From Micromonospora sp. NBC_00389 (GTDB lineage Bacteria; Actinomycetota; Actinomycetes; Mycobacteriales; Micromonosporaceae), in the NCBI RefSeq assembly GCF_036059255.1, contig NZ_CP107947.1, forward strand, positions 5,766,001 through 5,830,000: a stretch of 64,000 nucleotides of DNA. Reading direction: 5' to 3'. The notes under the pieces were generated by a model. The model saw nothing but the letters and a program-made list of their open reading frames with translations. It was not told where the DNA came from and made no database searches. Position numbers and translations under genes: made by a program. The stretch's first letter is position 1. Every line of letters starts with the position of its first letter. Shown in pieces: positions 8,191 to 17,492 of the stretch.

Positions 8191-9090
8191 TTACGGCCCG
8201 ACAACGACGTTCGCGAGCGGCTTGCCCGCCGCGTACCGCCGTACCTGGTCGACCAGCAGCCGGCGGGCCCGGGGTGCCAACGCGGCGGTCAGGCCGCCGA
8301 CGTGCGGGCTGATCAGGACGTTCGGCGCGGACCACAGTGGGTGATCGGCGGGCAGTGGCTCGGGTTCGGTGACGTCCAGGGCAGCGTGCAGCCGGCCCGC
8401 GTTGAGCTCGGCGAGCAGCGCCTCGGAGTCCACCACCCCGCCCCTCGCCACGTTCACCAGCAAGGCACCGTCGGCCATCCTGGCGAGGAAATCCTTGTTC
8501 ACCAGGCCCGCGGTCTCCGGGGTCAGCGGGGTGGCCAGGATGACAATATCGGCGTGTGGCAACAGTTCCGCAATTTCGGAAATCGGCCTCACGCCGGGGC
8601 GGGCGCTCCGGGCCACCCGGCTGATCTCCACCTCGAACCCCACCAGCCGGCGCTCGATCGCGGCGCCGATCGAGCCGTACCCGACGATCAGCACCCGGGC
8701 GTCAGCCAGCCCGGTCGACCAGCCCGAGGCCCAGCGGCCCTCGCCCCCCGCCCGGACGAAGTCCGGCAGCCGGCGCCGGGCGGCCAGGGTGAGTGCCACG
8801 GCCAGCTCAGCGGTGGCCGCGTCATGCACGCCCCGGCCATTGGCCAGGATCAGGCCGGGCCGCAGGAACGGCAGGATGTGGTCGTAGCCGGCGGTCACGG
8901 TCTGCACCACTGTGAGCCGGGGCATCCGGGCGATCGGCTCGCAAAGGCGCGGATCGATAATCCCGTACGGGATCGCATAGAACTCGACGTCGTCCAGGTT
9001 CTCGGCCATGGGCTGAGTGCCGTCGTACAGCGCGATGTCGAGATCGTCGAGATCGGCCACTGCGTCGGGGTGAGGGATCAGGTAGCGCAC
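8191..9090 (-). CDS. D-isomer specific 2-hydroxyacid dehydrogenase
   Basis: A 299-residue NAD(P)-dependent oxidoreductase. The N-terminal substrate domain is followed by a Rossmann domain with VLIVGYGSIG (about residue 137). The catalytic triad is visible: Arg in LLVNVARGGVVD, Glu in DVTEPEPLPADHPLW, and His in VLISPHVGG. The length is close to the shorter phosphoglycerate dehydrogenase-like members (glyoxylate/hydroxypyruvate reductase type). No operon partner is adjacent. The precise 2-hydroxyacid cannot be assigned. Confidence 0.92.
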   Translation of the reverse strand: MRYLIPHPDAVADLDDLDIALYDGTQPMAENLDDVEFYAIPYGIIDPRLCEPIARMPRLTVVQTVTAGYDHILPFLRPGLILANGRGVHDAATAELAVALTLAARRRLPDFVRAGGEGRWASGWSTGLADARVLIVGYGSIGAAIERRLVGFEVEISRVARSARPGVRPISEIAELLPHADIVILATPLTPETAGLVNKDFLARMADGALLVNVARGGVVDSEALLAELNAGRLHAALDVTEPEPLPADHPLWSAPNVLISPHVGGLTAALAPRARRLLVDQVRRYAAGKPLANVVVGP

Positions 9091-9217
9091 GGCGGCATTA
9101 TCCCGAAGCCGTCGCCCGGGCCGAAATCCTCTGCAATCTGCCCTGGCGCCGCCACGGCACCGGGTTCACGAGCAGGGAGTTTGACCCTCGGGTAGGTCGA
9201 GGCCCGAGGGTCGCGGC

Positions 9218-9700
9218 ATGGACATCCAGAACGAACAGACCGCACCCGACGAGACGATGGCGAGCATCGTCGCCGCGGTGGAGCTCGGCCGCTCAGGCCA
9301 GCGCGCGCAGGCCAGGGAGGCGCTCACCGCGCTCTGGGATCAGATCGGCGAAGCCGGCGACGCCTTCCACCGCTGCACCCTCGCGCACTACCTGGCCGAC
9401 CTCCAGGACACCACCGAAGCTGAACTCGGCTGGGACGAGCGTGCCCTGGCCGCGGTCTCCGACCTCACCGACGAACGGGCCCAGCAGTACCACCACTCGT
9501 TTCAGGTCCACAACTTCCTGCCGTCGCTGCACCTCAACCTCGCCGACGACCACCGCCGCCTGGGCAACAACACCCGGGCCCGAGAACACCTGGCCCTGGC
9601 CGAGCGCTTCGTCGGGCGGCTGCCGGACGACCCGTACGGCGAGGTGATCCGCGCCGGCATCCGCAACGCCGCCGAGGCGTTGGGGCCAGTGCGGGAGTAG
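9218..9700 (+). CDS. Tetratricopeptide-like cytoplasmic protein
   Basis: A 160-residue all-helical protein. Helical pairs resembling TPR units are visible (ASIVAAVELGRSGQRAQAREALTALWDQIG, then FHRCTLAHYLADLQDTTEAELGWDERALAA, then LHLNLADDHRRLGNNTRAREHLALAERFV). This family is common as a single-copy hypothetical in Streptomyces and Micromonospora. There is no signal peptide. The start is ATG 9218. Function unknown; a scaffold or binding role is inferred from the TPR-like fold only. Confidence 0.8.
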   Translation: MDIQNEQTAPDETMASIVAAVELGRSGQRAQAREALTALWDQIGEAGDAFHRCTLAHYLADLQDTTEAELGWDERALAAVSDLTDERAQQYHHSFQVHNFLPSLHLNLADDHRRLGNNTRAREHLALAERFVGRLPDDPYGEVIRAGIRNAAEALGPVRE

Positions 9701-9810
9701 TCGACCGCGAACCGCTGCGAACGTCGGGCCATGCCGGCGGGGCCGTCGCCAACCTCGCCGGTATCCGCGCCCGCGAGCCGGGTGACCGCCCGATCTTGCA
9801 ACTTACCTTC

Positions 9811-9839
9811 TTGACGTGCGGCAGATGCGTAGCTAAGTT
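9811..9839 (+). promoter_or_regulatory. Candidate vegetative promoter for the nagZ operon
   Basis: TTGACG at 9811-9816 and TAAGTT at 9834-9839 are separated by 17 bases, a standard primary-sigma spacing, and end 30 bases before the nagZ start codon. Confidence 0.55.
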
Positions 9840-9869
9840 TCAGCCACCCGGACTGAGAGGCCGCCGTCT

Positions 9870-11690
9870 ATGCAGACTCGACTCACTCCCGCAGCTACCT
9901 GGGTGACCACACTGGCGACCGCGCTCGCCCTCCTGCCCGCCCAGGCCTCGGCCGCACCGGCACACCCCCCGTCGGCCGAGCACGGCTGGGTCACCTCCAC
10001 GCTGCGGCACATGAGCCTGGAGCAGAAGGTCGGGCAGCTCTTCGCCACCTACGTCTACGGCTCAGACGCCACCGCGCCCACGGCCGCCGACCGCGCCGCG
10101 AACCGGGCCGCGTTCGGCGTCGAAACGCCGGCCGAGGTCATCGGCCGGTACCACCTCGGCGGCGTCTGCTACTTCTCCTGGTCGCACAACCTGGACAGTC
10201 CTCGCCAGATCGCGACCCTCTCCAACGGACTTCAGCAAGCCGCGCTCGGCGACCGGTCGAAGGGCCGCGTGCCCCTGCTCATCTCCACCGACCAGGAGCA
10301 GGGCGCGGTGGTACGGATGCCCTCCCCCGCCGCCCAGTTCCCCGGGTCGATGGCGCTTGGTGCCGCGCGGTCCCCCGAGGCCGCCCGGACGGCGGCGGAG
10401 ATCACCGGGCGTGAGCTGCGCGCGGTCGGCATCCGCCAGCCGTACGCGCCGATCGCCGACGTCAACGTCAACCCGGGTAACCCGGTGATCGGCGTCCGGT
10501 CCTTCGGCGCCGACCCCACCCTGGTGGCTGACCTCACCGCCGCCCAGGTCACCGGCTTCCAGGACCGGGCTCGGGTCACCGCCGTGGCGAAGCACTTCCC
10601 CGGGCACGGCGACACGGCCACCGACAGCCACACCGGCCTGCCGGTGATCAACCACAGCCGCGCGGAGTGGGACCGGATCGACGCGCCACCGTTCCGGCGG
10701 GCGATCAAGGCCGGCGTCGAATCGATCATGACCGCGCACATCGTGGTCCCCGCGCTCGACCCCTCCGGCGACCCGGCGACGTTGTCGCCGACGATCCTCA
10801 CCGGTGTGCTGCGCGGTGAACTCGGCTTCCGGGGCGTCATAGTCACCGACGCGCTGAACATGGCTGGCGTGCGCGCGAAGTACGGCGACGAGCGGGTACC
10901 CGTACTGGCGCTCAAGGCCGGCGCCGATCAGCTCCTGATGCCGCCGGACCTCGCGCTGGCCCGGGACGCGGTGCTGCGGGCCGTCGCCGCCGGCGAGCTC
11001 ACCGAGCGAAGGATCGACGAGTCGGTCCGTCGCATCCTCGGCATGAAGTACCGCCAGGGGCTGGCCCGCTCACCGCTGGTCGACGTCGAGAAGGCGGTAC
11101 GCACGGTCGGCGCGCCGGAGCACCTCGCCGCCGTCGCCCGGGTCACCGACCCGACGCTCACCGCCGTCCGCAACGACGCCGGCATACTGCCGCTGCCCCG
11201 CGCCGACCGGTCGGTGCTGGTCACCGGCTGGGACAGCGCCGCCTTCGCCCCGGTCGCGACGGTCGCTGACGGGTTCACCGCCCGCGGCGCCCGAGCCACC
11301 GCCCGACCGGCGACGCTGCCCTCCGACGCGGCGATCGCCGCGACAGCCGCCCAGGCCGCCGAGCACGACCTCACCGTCGTGCTGGTGAACAAGGCGTGGG
11401 ACACCACTGTCACCGACCCGCGCGCCACCCAGCAGCGCCTCGTCGCGGCGCTGCTCGGCACCGGCAAGCCGGTGGTCGTCGTGGCCGTCCGAGACCCCTA
11501 CGACATCGCGTACCTGCCGGGCGTGACCACCTACCTGGCGACCTACTCGTACACCCGGGCGGCGATGGACGCACTCGTCCGCGCGCTGCACGGCGAGCTG
11601 TCCCCGAGCGGGCGGCTGCCCGTCACGATCCCCACGGCCGAGGGGGCGGGCTCCGTGCTCTACCCCTACGGCCACGGTCTGAGCTGGTAG
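9870..11690 (+). CDS. nagZ: Secreted glycoside hydrolase family 3 beta-N-acetylglucosaminidase
   Basis: A 606-residue exported protein with a signal peptide (hydrophobic core TTLATALALLPAQASA, cleavage predicted near ASA-APA). The GH3 N-terminal domain carries the NagZ-type loop KHFPGHGDTATDSHTGLP, whose Asp-His pair acts as acid/base, and the nucleophile Asp in GVIVTDALNM. A GH3 C-terminal domain follows (about residues 430-600), as in the two-domain Bacillus NagZ/YbbD. It releases GlcNAc from MurNAc-containing cell-wall fragments. It is first of three genes with namZ (12 bp later) and a serine hydrolase, an arrangement matching the Bacillus subtilis nagZ-namZ-amiE muropeptide cluster. Confidence 0.92.
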   Translation: MQTRLTPAATWVTTLATALALLPAQASAAPAHPPSAEHGWVTSTLRHMSLEQKVGQLFATYVYGSDATAPTAADRAANRAAFGVETPAEVIGRYHLGGVCYFSWSHNLDSPRQIATLSNGLQQAALGDRSKGRVPLLISTDQEQGAVVRMPSPAAQFPGSMALGAARSPEAARTAAEITGRELRAVGIRQPYAPIADVNVNPGNPVIGVRSFGADPTLVADLTAAQVTGFQDRARVTAVAKHFPGHGDTATDSHTGLPVINHSRAEWDRIDAPPFRRAIKAGVESIMTAHIVVPALDPSGDPATLSPTILTGVLRGELGFRGVIVTDALNMAGVRAKYGDERVPVLALKAGADQLLMPPDLALARDAVLRAVAAGELTERRIDESVRRILGMKYRQGLARSPLVDVEKAVRTVGAPEHLAAVARVTDPTLTAVRNDAGILPLPRADRSVLVTGWDSAAFAPVATVADGFTARGARATARPATLPSDAAIAATAAQAAEHDLTVVLVNKAWDTTVTDPRATQQRLVAALLGTGKPVVVVAVRDPYDIAYLPGVTTYLATYSYTRAAMDALVRALHGELSPSGRLPVTIPTAEGAGSVLYPYGHGLSW

Positions 11691-11701
11691 GAGGCAACCC
11701 A

Positions 11702-13006
11702 ATGCAGCGGAGGAATTTCCTTGTCGGCGCGGTCGGTACGGGCGCGCTGGGGGCGAGCGCGGGAGCGCTCGGCGTCGGTGCCCTGGCACCGGCGGCGGCC
11801 AGCTCCCGTGGCCGTCGGGTCCGCACCGGTCTCGACGAGTTGGTGTCCTCCGGGTTCGCCGACCTCGCCGGCCAGCGGGTGGGCGTCGTCTCCAACCCGA
11901 CCGGCGTCGACGCGGCGTACCGGCACCTCGTCGACCTGATGCACGGCTCGGGTCGGGTTCAGCTGGTCGCGGCGTTCGGCCCCGAGCACGGCTTCCGGGG
12001 CTCCGCGCAGGCCGGCGGCAGCGAGGGCAACGGCGTCGACGCCCGCACCGGCATCACGGTGTACGACGCGTACGGCGCCTCGCAGGCCCGGTGGGAAGCC
12101 ATGTTCACCGAGGCCGGGGTGGACACGGTGGTCTTCGACATCCAGGACGTCGGGGTCCGCTTCTACACCTACATCTGGACGATGTACACCTCGATGGTCG
12201 CGGCGGCGCGGGTCGGCAAACGCTACGTCGTGCTGGACCGGCCCAACCCGATCGGCGGGCGGGCCTACGGGCCGATGATGACCACGCCGTACACCTCGGG
12301 TGTGGGTCTGAAGGAGATCATCCAGCAGCACGGGATGACCGTCGGGGAGCTGGCCCGGTTCTTCAACGCCACGTTCCTGCCAACCGAGGCGGGGCGACCG
12401 GTCGACCTGCACGTGGTGCGGTGCCGGCACTGGAAGCGCGACGACCTCGCCGCCGACACCGACGTGCCCTGGGTGATGCCCAGTCCGAACATGCCCACCC
12501 CGGACACCGCGCTGGTCTACCCGGGCACCGGGCTGTTCGAGGGCGTCGCGTCGATCACCGAGGGGCGCGGCACGTGCCGCCCGTTCGAGCTGATCGGCGG
12601 GCTGGCGACCGACTTCGACCACCACTGGGGTGACCGGCTCAACGCCCGGAACCTGCCCGGAGTCGAGTTCCGCGAGGCGTACTTCTCGCCGACCTCGGCC
12701 GGGCAGAAGCCGGACCTGCTCAACAAGCTCTGCGCAGGCGTGGAGGTCAAGGTCGTCGACCGGGCCGTGTACGACCCGATCCGCACCGGCGTGGCGATGC
12801 TGGTGGAGGCGCACAAGTACCCGGCATTCGCCTGGCGACGCGACTCGTGGGACACCGTGCGCCCGTACTGGATCGACAAGCTCACCGGCTCGCCGCGACT
12901 GCGTACCCAGATCGACGCCGGCGCCGACGTGGACGACGTCGTGGGCGCCTGGGCCGACGAGCTGACCACCTTCAACCGGCAACGCCGGCCCTACCTGCTC
13001 TACTGA
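11702..13006 (+). CDS. namZ: Exo-beta-N-acetylmuramidase, DUF1343/YbbC family
   Basis: A 434-residue protein of the DUF1343 (YbbC) family; Bacillus NamZ of this family is known to remove terminal MurNAc. Signature segments are LVAAFGPEHGFRG, TVVFDIQDVGVRFYTYIWTM, VVLDRPNPIGG and ITEGRGTCRPFELIG. The N-terminus MQRRNFLVGAVG followed by an Ala/Gly-rich stretch looks like a Tat-type signal, so the enzyme is probably exported folded. ATG 11702 has TAGGAGG nine bases upstream. It acts downstream of NagZ: GlcNAc removal exposes the MurNAc end that NamZ cleaves. It is co-transcribed with both neighbours (gaps of about 11 bases). Confidence 0.9.
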   Translation: MQRRNFLVGAVGTGALGASAGALGVGALAPAAASSRGRRVRTGLDELVSSGFADLAGQRVGVVSNPTGVDAAYRHLVDLMHGSGRVQLVAAFGPEHGFRGSAQAGGSEGNGVDARTGITVYDAYGASQARWEAMFTEAGVDTVVFDIQDVGVRFYTYIWTMYTSMVAAARVGKRYVVLDRPNPIGGRAYGPMMTTPYTSGVGLKEIIQQHGMTVGELARFFNATFLPTEAGRPVDLHVVRCRHWKRDDLAADTDVPWVMPSPNMPTPDTALVYPGTGLFEGVASITEGRGTCRPFELIGGLATDFDHHWGDRLNARNLPGVEFREAYFSPTSAGQKPDLLNKLCAGVEVKVVDRAVYDPIRTGVAMLVEAHKYPAFAWRRDSWDTVRPYWIDKLTGSPRLRTQIDAGADVDDVVGAWADELTTFNRQRRPYLLY

Positions 13007-13017
13007 GGAGTGCGGTC

Positions 13018-14823
13018 ATGACCAGGTCGACCCGTCGTCCGCTCCGCTCACTCGCGCTCGGCCTGGCCCTGGTGGTCCTGGGCACGACGCTGCCGACCGC
13101 CGCCGCGGTTGCCGCGTCACCCCCGGCCCCGTCGGGACCGCCGACCGTCACGCCCGCCGACATCCACTTCCGACACGACACGCTGCGGCGCGGCAGCGCC
13201 CGCCAGGTCGGCCTGCTCCCCGACCAGGTGGATCGCCTGCCCGCCGACCTGGCGGCGTACCTCCAGCCGACGCCCGACCATCCCGGATACCCGATGTACG
13301 CGGGCGCGGTGGTCCTGGCCGCGAAGGACGGCGTGATCGTGGAGCACGCCGCCGTGGGCAGCGCGGTGAAGTACGCCTCCGTCGGGCCGCCGCCCGGCCT
13401 GGTCGGCGTGGAACTCCCTGCCGACCAGCAGATCGCGACCCGTCCCGACACCATCTTCGACCTGGCGTCGGTGTCGAAGCTGTTCACCACGATCGTCACC
13501 ATGCAGCAGGTGGAGCGGGGGCGGGTGGAGCTGGACGCGCCGGTCGCCCGGTACGTCCCGGAGTTCGCCGCTGGCGGCAAGGCGACGGTCACCGTCCGGA
13601 TGCTGCTCACCCACACGTCGGGTCTGCCCGCGTTCACGGCGCTGTGGAGCAGGTACCCGACGCCGGCCGAACGGTTCGCCGCCACGCTCGCCACGCCCCT
13701 CGCCGCCGGGGCGACACCCGGCTCCCAGTACGTCTACTCGGACCTCGGGCTGATCGCGCTGGGCGTACTGGTGGAACGGGTGACCGGTCGGCCGCTGGCC
13801 GAGCTGGTCCGCGACGGCGTGACCGGGCCGCTGGGCATGACCGACACCGGCTACAACCCGGGCCCGGAGCGGCGGTCGCGGATCGCCGCGACCGAGTACC
13901 AGCCGTACGCCGGGCGCGGCATGGTCTGGGGTGAGGTGCACGACGAGAACGCCTGGTCCCTCGGCGGGGTGGCCGGGCACGCCGGGGTCTTCTCCACGGC
14001 AACGGACCTGGCCGTCCTCTGCCAGTCACTGCTCAACGGCGGCGAGTACCGGGGTCGGCGGATCCTGCGCTCGGAGACGGTGCGCACGATGCTGGTCAAC
14101 TACAACGCGCCGCTGGAGTCGGCCTACCCGGAGAGCGACCGCGGGCTCGGCTTCGAGCTGAACAAGCACTGGTACATGATGGGGCTCTCCTCGCCGGTGG
14201 CCTTCGGGCATACCGGCTTCACCGGAACGTCGATCGTCATCGACCCGCTCTCCCACTCGTTCGTCGTCATGCTGAGCAACCGGGTTCACCCGGACCGGGG
14301 CTGGGGCAGCAACAACGTGGCCCGCAGGGCCGTCGCGCGTGACCTCGCCGAGGCGATGCCGGTGCGACCGCGCTCGGCCAGCGCCTGGCGGGCCGACCCA
14401 CGCGACTCCGCGACGAGCACGCTCACGGCGCCGCTGCGCCGGCCCGCGCGGGGCGCGACGGCGAGCTTCCTGCTCTGGTACGACACCGAGCCCCGCTACG
14501 ACAGCGCGCGGTTCGAGGTCTCCACCGACGGCGGGCAGACCTGGGCGCCGGCGACCATGCAGCTACGCGACGCCGGCCGACGGTGGACCGCCGACGGCAC
14601 GGTCACCGGCTACGGGGGCCGGGTGTGGTGGCAGGTCTCGGTGGCGCTGCCCGACCAGGCCACCCACCTGCGATGGAGCAGCAGCACAGACGGCTCTGGC
14701 CAGGGGCGTGGCGTCTACGTCGACCGGGTCGTGGCGGCGGACCGGTACGGCGTGCTCTTCCAGGGCGAAGGCGGCGACGCCTCCCGGCTCGTCGCCGACG
14801 GGTGGTCACCCGCGCGCAGCTGA
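13018..14823 (+). CDS. Secreted serine hydrolase of the class C beta-lactamase fold (AmiE/YbbE-like)
   Basis: A 601-residue exported protein (signal peptide within the first 33 residues, cleavage after AVAA). The serine beta-lactamase domain shows the SxxK motif as SVSK (in FDLASVSKLFTT), YSD as the YxN equivalent, and HTGFTG near the KTG position. A C-terminal beta-rich domain (about residues 470-600, FEVSTDGGQTWAPA...) is an addition, possibly for substrate binding. In Bacillus the same position in the nagZ-namZ operon is held by AmiE, an N-acetylmuramoyl-L-alanine amidase of this fold. An amidase role is inferred from context; an esterase or carboxypeptidase is the alternative. It ends immediately before a strong terminator. 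Confidence 0.85.
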   Translation: MTRSTRRPLRSLALGLALVVLGTTLPTAAAVAASPPAPSGPPTVTPADIHFRHDTLRRGSARQVGLLPDQVDRLPADLAAYLQPTPDHPGYPMYAGAVVLAAKDGVIVEHAAVGSAVKYASVGPPPGLVGVELPADQQIATRPDTIFDLASVSKLFTTIVTMQQVERGRVELDAPVARYVPEFAAGGKATVTVRMLLTHTSGLPAFTALWSRYPTPAERFAATLATPLAAGATPGSQYVYSDLGLIALGVLVERVTGRPLAELVRDGVTGPLGMTDTGYNPGPERRSRIAATEYQPYAGRGMVWGEVHDENAWSLGGVAGHAGVFSTATDLAVLCQSLLNGGEYRGRRILRSETVRTMLVNYNAPLESAYPESDRGLGFELNKHWYMMGLSSPVAFGHTGFTGTSIVIDPLSHSFVVMLSNRVHPDRGWGSNNVARRAVARDLAEAMPVRPRSASAWRADPRDSATSTLTAPLRRPARGATASFLLWYDTEPRYDSARFEVSTDGGQTWAPATMQLRDAGRRWTADGTVTGYGGRVWWQVSVALPDQATHLRWSSSTDGSGQGRGVYVDRVVAADRYGVLFQGEGGDASRLVADGWSPARS

Positions 14824-14824
14824 G

Positions 14825-14867
14825 CCGTTCGCCCGGGGTCGGAGTGTGGCCGGCCCCGGGCGAACGG
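14825..14867 (+). terminator. Terminator of the nagZ-namZ-hydrolase operon
   Basis: A perfect 14-bp stem (CCGTTCGCCCGGGG at 14825-14838 with 14854-14867) with a 15-base loop begins one base after the stop codon. Confidence 0.8.
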
Positions 14868-14931
14868 GCTGCCCTGCAACCGCGCGTCGAATCGCGTTGC
14901 GGTGACCGGCGGGCGCTGCGAGGCTCGACGG

Positions 14932-15507
14932 ATGCCAGCCATGGACGGCGCCGACGTACGCGACGCGGCCGACGAGATGACCCGGGTCCTGGACCCGCAC
15001 CGGGACCGGGACTGGTCGGTGCCGGCCGGCACGCTGCGCTGGACCTGCTGGACCACGGCCGCCCACGTGGCACACGACCTGCTCGGGTACGCCGGCCAGG
15101 TCACCGGCCGACCCGATGACGCCTACCTGCCGTACGACCTGCGGGTCTCCCCCGACGCGAGCCCGGCGCAGGTGCTGACGGTTGTCCGGGCCTGCGCCGG
15201 CCTGCTCGCCGCTGCGGTCGACGCCGCCTCGCCGGAGACCCGGGCCTGGCACTTCGGCCCGTGCGACCCGGCCGGCTTCGCCGCCATGGGAGTGGCGGAG
15301 ACCCTGTTGCACACGCACGACATCACCCTCGGCCTCGGCGTGCCATGGCTGCCGCCGCACCGGCTGAGCACGCTGGTGCTGCGGCGACTGTTCCCGGACG
15401 CCCCGGCCGGCGCCGCGCCCGAGGTGCTGCTGTGGATGACCGGGCGCGGTGAGCTGCCCGGCCGGGCGCGGCGCACCTCGTGGAGTTGGCGCGCCGCGCT
15501 GGACTGA
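14932..15507 (+). CDS. DinB-like maleylpyruvate isomerase N-terminal (mycothiol-dependent) family protein
   Basis: A 191-residue helical-bundle protein of the DinB/MDMPI_N superfamily: opening DVRDAADEMTRVLDPHRDRDWSVPAGTLRWTCWTTAAHVAHDLLGYAGQ, with the conserved metal-binding type His in the AAHVAHDL and ETLLHTHDITLGLG segments. Actinobacterial members use mycothiol as cofactor or act as metal-dependent transferases. The start at ATG 14932 is chosen over the in-frame upstream ATG 14902, which overlaps the terminator region; ATG 14941 is also possible. The substrate is unknown. Confidence 0.82.
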   Translation: MPAMDGADVRDAADEMTRVLDPHRDRDWSVPAGTLRWTCWTTAAHVAHDLLGYAGQVTGRPDDAYLPYDLRVSPDASPAQVLTVVRACAGLLAAAVDAASPETRAWHFGPCDPAGFAAMGVAETLLHTHDITLGLGVPWLPPHRLSTLVLRRLFPDAPAGAAPEVLLWMTGRGELPGRARRTSWSWRAALD

Positions 15508-15514
15508 ACGAGCC

Positions 15515-16066
15515 TCAGCTCACTGAGGGGGCGGCCAACGAGTGCCGGTGACCGTCGCGCGGGAACGGCGGGTACGCCGGCAGCACCTCCTGGAAGAGGT
15601 AGCCGCTCTTCTCCGCCACCCGGCAGGAGGCCGGGTTGTCCACCTGGTGCAGCAGGTCGAGGCGCGCCAACCCGGTGAACCGGTCGAACGCCCACCGGCT
15701 GAGTGCGGTGACCGCGCGCGGGGCGACGCCCCTACCGCGCGCCCACGCCGCCGTCCAGTAGCCCACCTCGGCCACCGGGCGTCCGGGCGCGACCCGCTTG
15801 AGCACCACGCACGCCACCAGCCGTGGACCGTCCGCGCCGTCCTCCAGCGCGGCGAAGGTGAACCGCCGGCCGTCGTCCCAGTCCTGCCGGGCCTGCTCCA
15901 GCCACTGCCGCCCCTCGTCGACGGTGGTCACCGGGTTCTGGGTCCACCGTTGCAGCACCGGATCCCGGTACGCCTCCAGCAGGGTGTCCAGGTCGTCGTC
16001 ACGCCAGGGGCGTAGGACGAGGCCCGGCGCAGCGGTGGTAACCATCGCGGGCAGCTCGATTCGCAT
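15515..16066 (-). CDS. GNAT-family N-acetyltransferase
   Basis: A 183-residue acetyltransferase of the RimJ/RimL type: LVLRPWRDDDLDTLLEAYRDPVLQRW at the N-terminus, the acetyl-CoA loop ARGRGVAPRAVTALSRWAF, and the conserved LLHQVDNPASCRVAEKSGY near the end. It converges on the preceding gene with only 7 bases between stops. ATG 16066 is chosen; a GTG two codons upstream (16072) is equally placed. It is not closely similar to the GNAT at 7480. Substrate unknown. Confidence 0.88.
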   Translation of the reverse strand: MRIELPAMVTTAAPGLVLRPWRDDDLDTLLEAYRDPVLQRWTQNPVTTVDEGRQWLEQARQDWDDGRRFTFAALEDGADGPRLVACVVLKRVAPGRPVAEVGYWTAAWARGRGVAPRAVTALSRWAFDRFTGLARLDLLHQVDNPASCRVAEKSGYLFQEVLPAYPPFPRDGHRHSLAAPSVS

Positions 16067-16117
16067 CCGCACAGTCTGCCGTGACGGTGCTGGTCAGGCT
16101 GACCCGCCGCTGGCGGT

Positions 16118-16603
16118 TCAGGTCGCCCGGCGGCGCCACGGCAGCCACGCCCACCGGGACCGGCGGGCCGGTGCAACGGCGGGCGCCGGCGTGGCGGCGG
16201 GTGCCCTGGTGGCGGGCGGGGTGTGCTCGGCGCGCCAGCGGCGGACCACCTCGTCGGCGTTCACCGGCCGCACCACGACCCGGGGGCCGTCCGGGTTGCG
16301 CAGCCAGGCCACGATCTGTGCGTTCAGGTTCCCCACGAAGTCCCGGACGGACTGCTCGGTGGGCAGGTCGCGGACCTCGTCGGGCACCTGTTCGATGCGC
16401 CGGCGTAGTTGCAGCGGGGTGGGCAGCAGCAGGTCGCTGGGCAGCTTCTCGCGCTCCAGGAAGCTCTTGATCCACCACGACTCGTCGTACGGCATCCCTC
16501 GGCCGGGGATGGGCTTGCCCATGCCGGGCAGGTCATCGAACTCGCCGCGTTGCACGGCTCCCCGGATCTGCGCCTCCACGGCCGCGTCCCACGCTTCAGT
16601 CAC
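16118..16603 (-). CDS. DUF1992 / DnaJ-homologue subfamily C member 28-like protein
   Basis: A 161-residue cytoplasmic protein whose N-terminal 75 residues match DUF1992: IRGAVQRGEFDDLPGMGKPIP then SFLEREKLPSDLLLPTPLQLRRR. The family is conserved but uncharacterised; it is also found in eukaryotic DNAJC28. A Pro/Ala linker and a basic, Trp-rich tail (RRSRWAWLPWRRR) end the protein and could bind membrane or nucleic acid. GTG 16603 is chosen because CAGGGAGGTG lies just upstream; the longer open frame above it has no such site. Confidence 0.85.
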   Translation of the reverse strand: MTEAWDAAVEAQIRGAVQRGEFDDLPGMGKPIPGRGMPYDESWWIKSFLEREKLPSDLLLPTPLQLRRRIEQVPDEVRDLPTEQSVRDFVGNLNAQIVAWLRNPDGPRVVVRPVNADEVVRRWRAEHTPPATRAPAATPAPAVAPARRSRWAWLPWRRRAT

Positions 16604-16828
16604 CCTGCGGCACCTCCCTGGCCACCGTAACGCGCCGCCTCCGGACGGTGGCGCGCCCCGCAACGGACAGCGCGGTCGGGCCCGTGACCATTCCCGTCGG
16701 TCTCCGTCGGGGGTGGTTTCGGACCGAAAGACCGGTTCGAACGGCAGGCCACGGTCTGGCAGGTGGCCCTGGGCCGGGGTGCCCGCCCGGCCTACGGTCG
16801 GTGCGGGTATCGGTGAACGGGGGGCGTC

Positions 16829-17479
16829 ATGGTGGGTACGGCTGCACTGCTGGGCATCGCGTTGGTGGCCTTGGGGCTGGTGCTCACACCCGGCCCGAAC
16901 ATGGTCTACCTGATCTCCCGCTCGGTGGCGCAGGGCCGCCGGGCCGGGCTGATCTCGCTGCTCGGGGTGGCCGCCGGGTTCGGCGTCTACCTGGCGGCGG
17001 CGGTCGCCGGGCTGGCCACCGTCTTCGTCCTGGTGCCGACGCTGTACGCGGCGGTGAAGCTGGCCGGGGCCGGCTATCTGCTCTGGCTGGCCTGGCGGAC
17101 GCTGCGCCCGGGTGGGCAGTCCCCGTTCACGCCCGCGCCGCTGCCCCCGGACCAGCCGCGACGGCTGTTCACCATGGGCCTGGTCACCAACCTGCTGAAC
17201 CCGAAGATCGCCATCCTCTACGTCTCGCTGCTGCCGCAGTTCATCGACCCGGCGCGGGGGCACCTGGCGGCGCAGAGCCTGCTGCTCGGCCTGACCCAGA
17301 TCACCGTCGCGCTGACCGTGAACGCGCTGATCGTGCTCAGCGCCGGCTCCCTCGCCGGGTTCTTCGCCCGCCGGCCGCTGTGGCTGCGGGTGCAGCGCTG
17401 GGTGACCGGCACGGCGTTGGCCGCGCTGGCCGTCCGGATCGCCACCGACCGCTCCCGCGCCGCGGTCGCCACCCCCTGA
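16829..17479 (+). CDS. LysE/RhtB-family amino acid exporter
   Basis: A 216-residue membrane protein with about six transmembrane helices. The opening LLGIALVALGLVLTPGPNMVYLISRS carries the TPGPNM motif typical of LysE/RhtB exporters, and GLVTNLLNPKIAILYVSLLPQFI is the second conserved block with the NPK triplet. It exports small amino acids or homoserine-type metabolites by proton antiport. It stands alone; the next gene is convergent, with its 3' end 13 bases away. The exported substrate cannot be deduced. Confidence 0.92.
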   Translation: MVGTAALLGIALVALGLVLTPGPNMVYLISRSVAQGRRAGLISLLGVAAGFGVYLAAAVAGLATVFVLVPTLYAAVKLAGAGYLLWLAWRTLRPGGQSPFTPAPLPPDQPRRLFTMGLVTNLLNPKIAILYVSLLPQFIDPARGHLAAQSLLLGLTQITVALTVNALIVLSAGSLAGFFARRPLWLRVQRWVTGTALAALAVRIATDRSRAAVATP

Positions 17480-17492
17480 GCCGGCAGTACGG

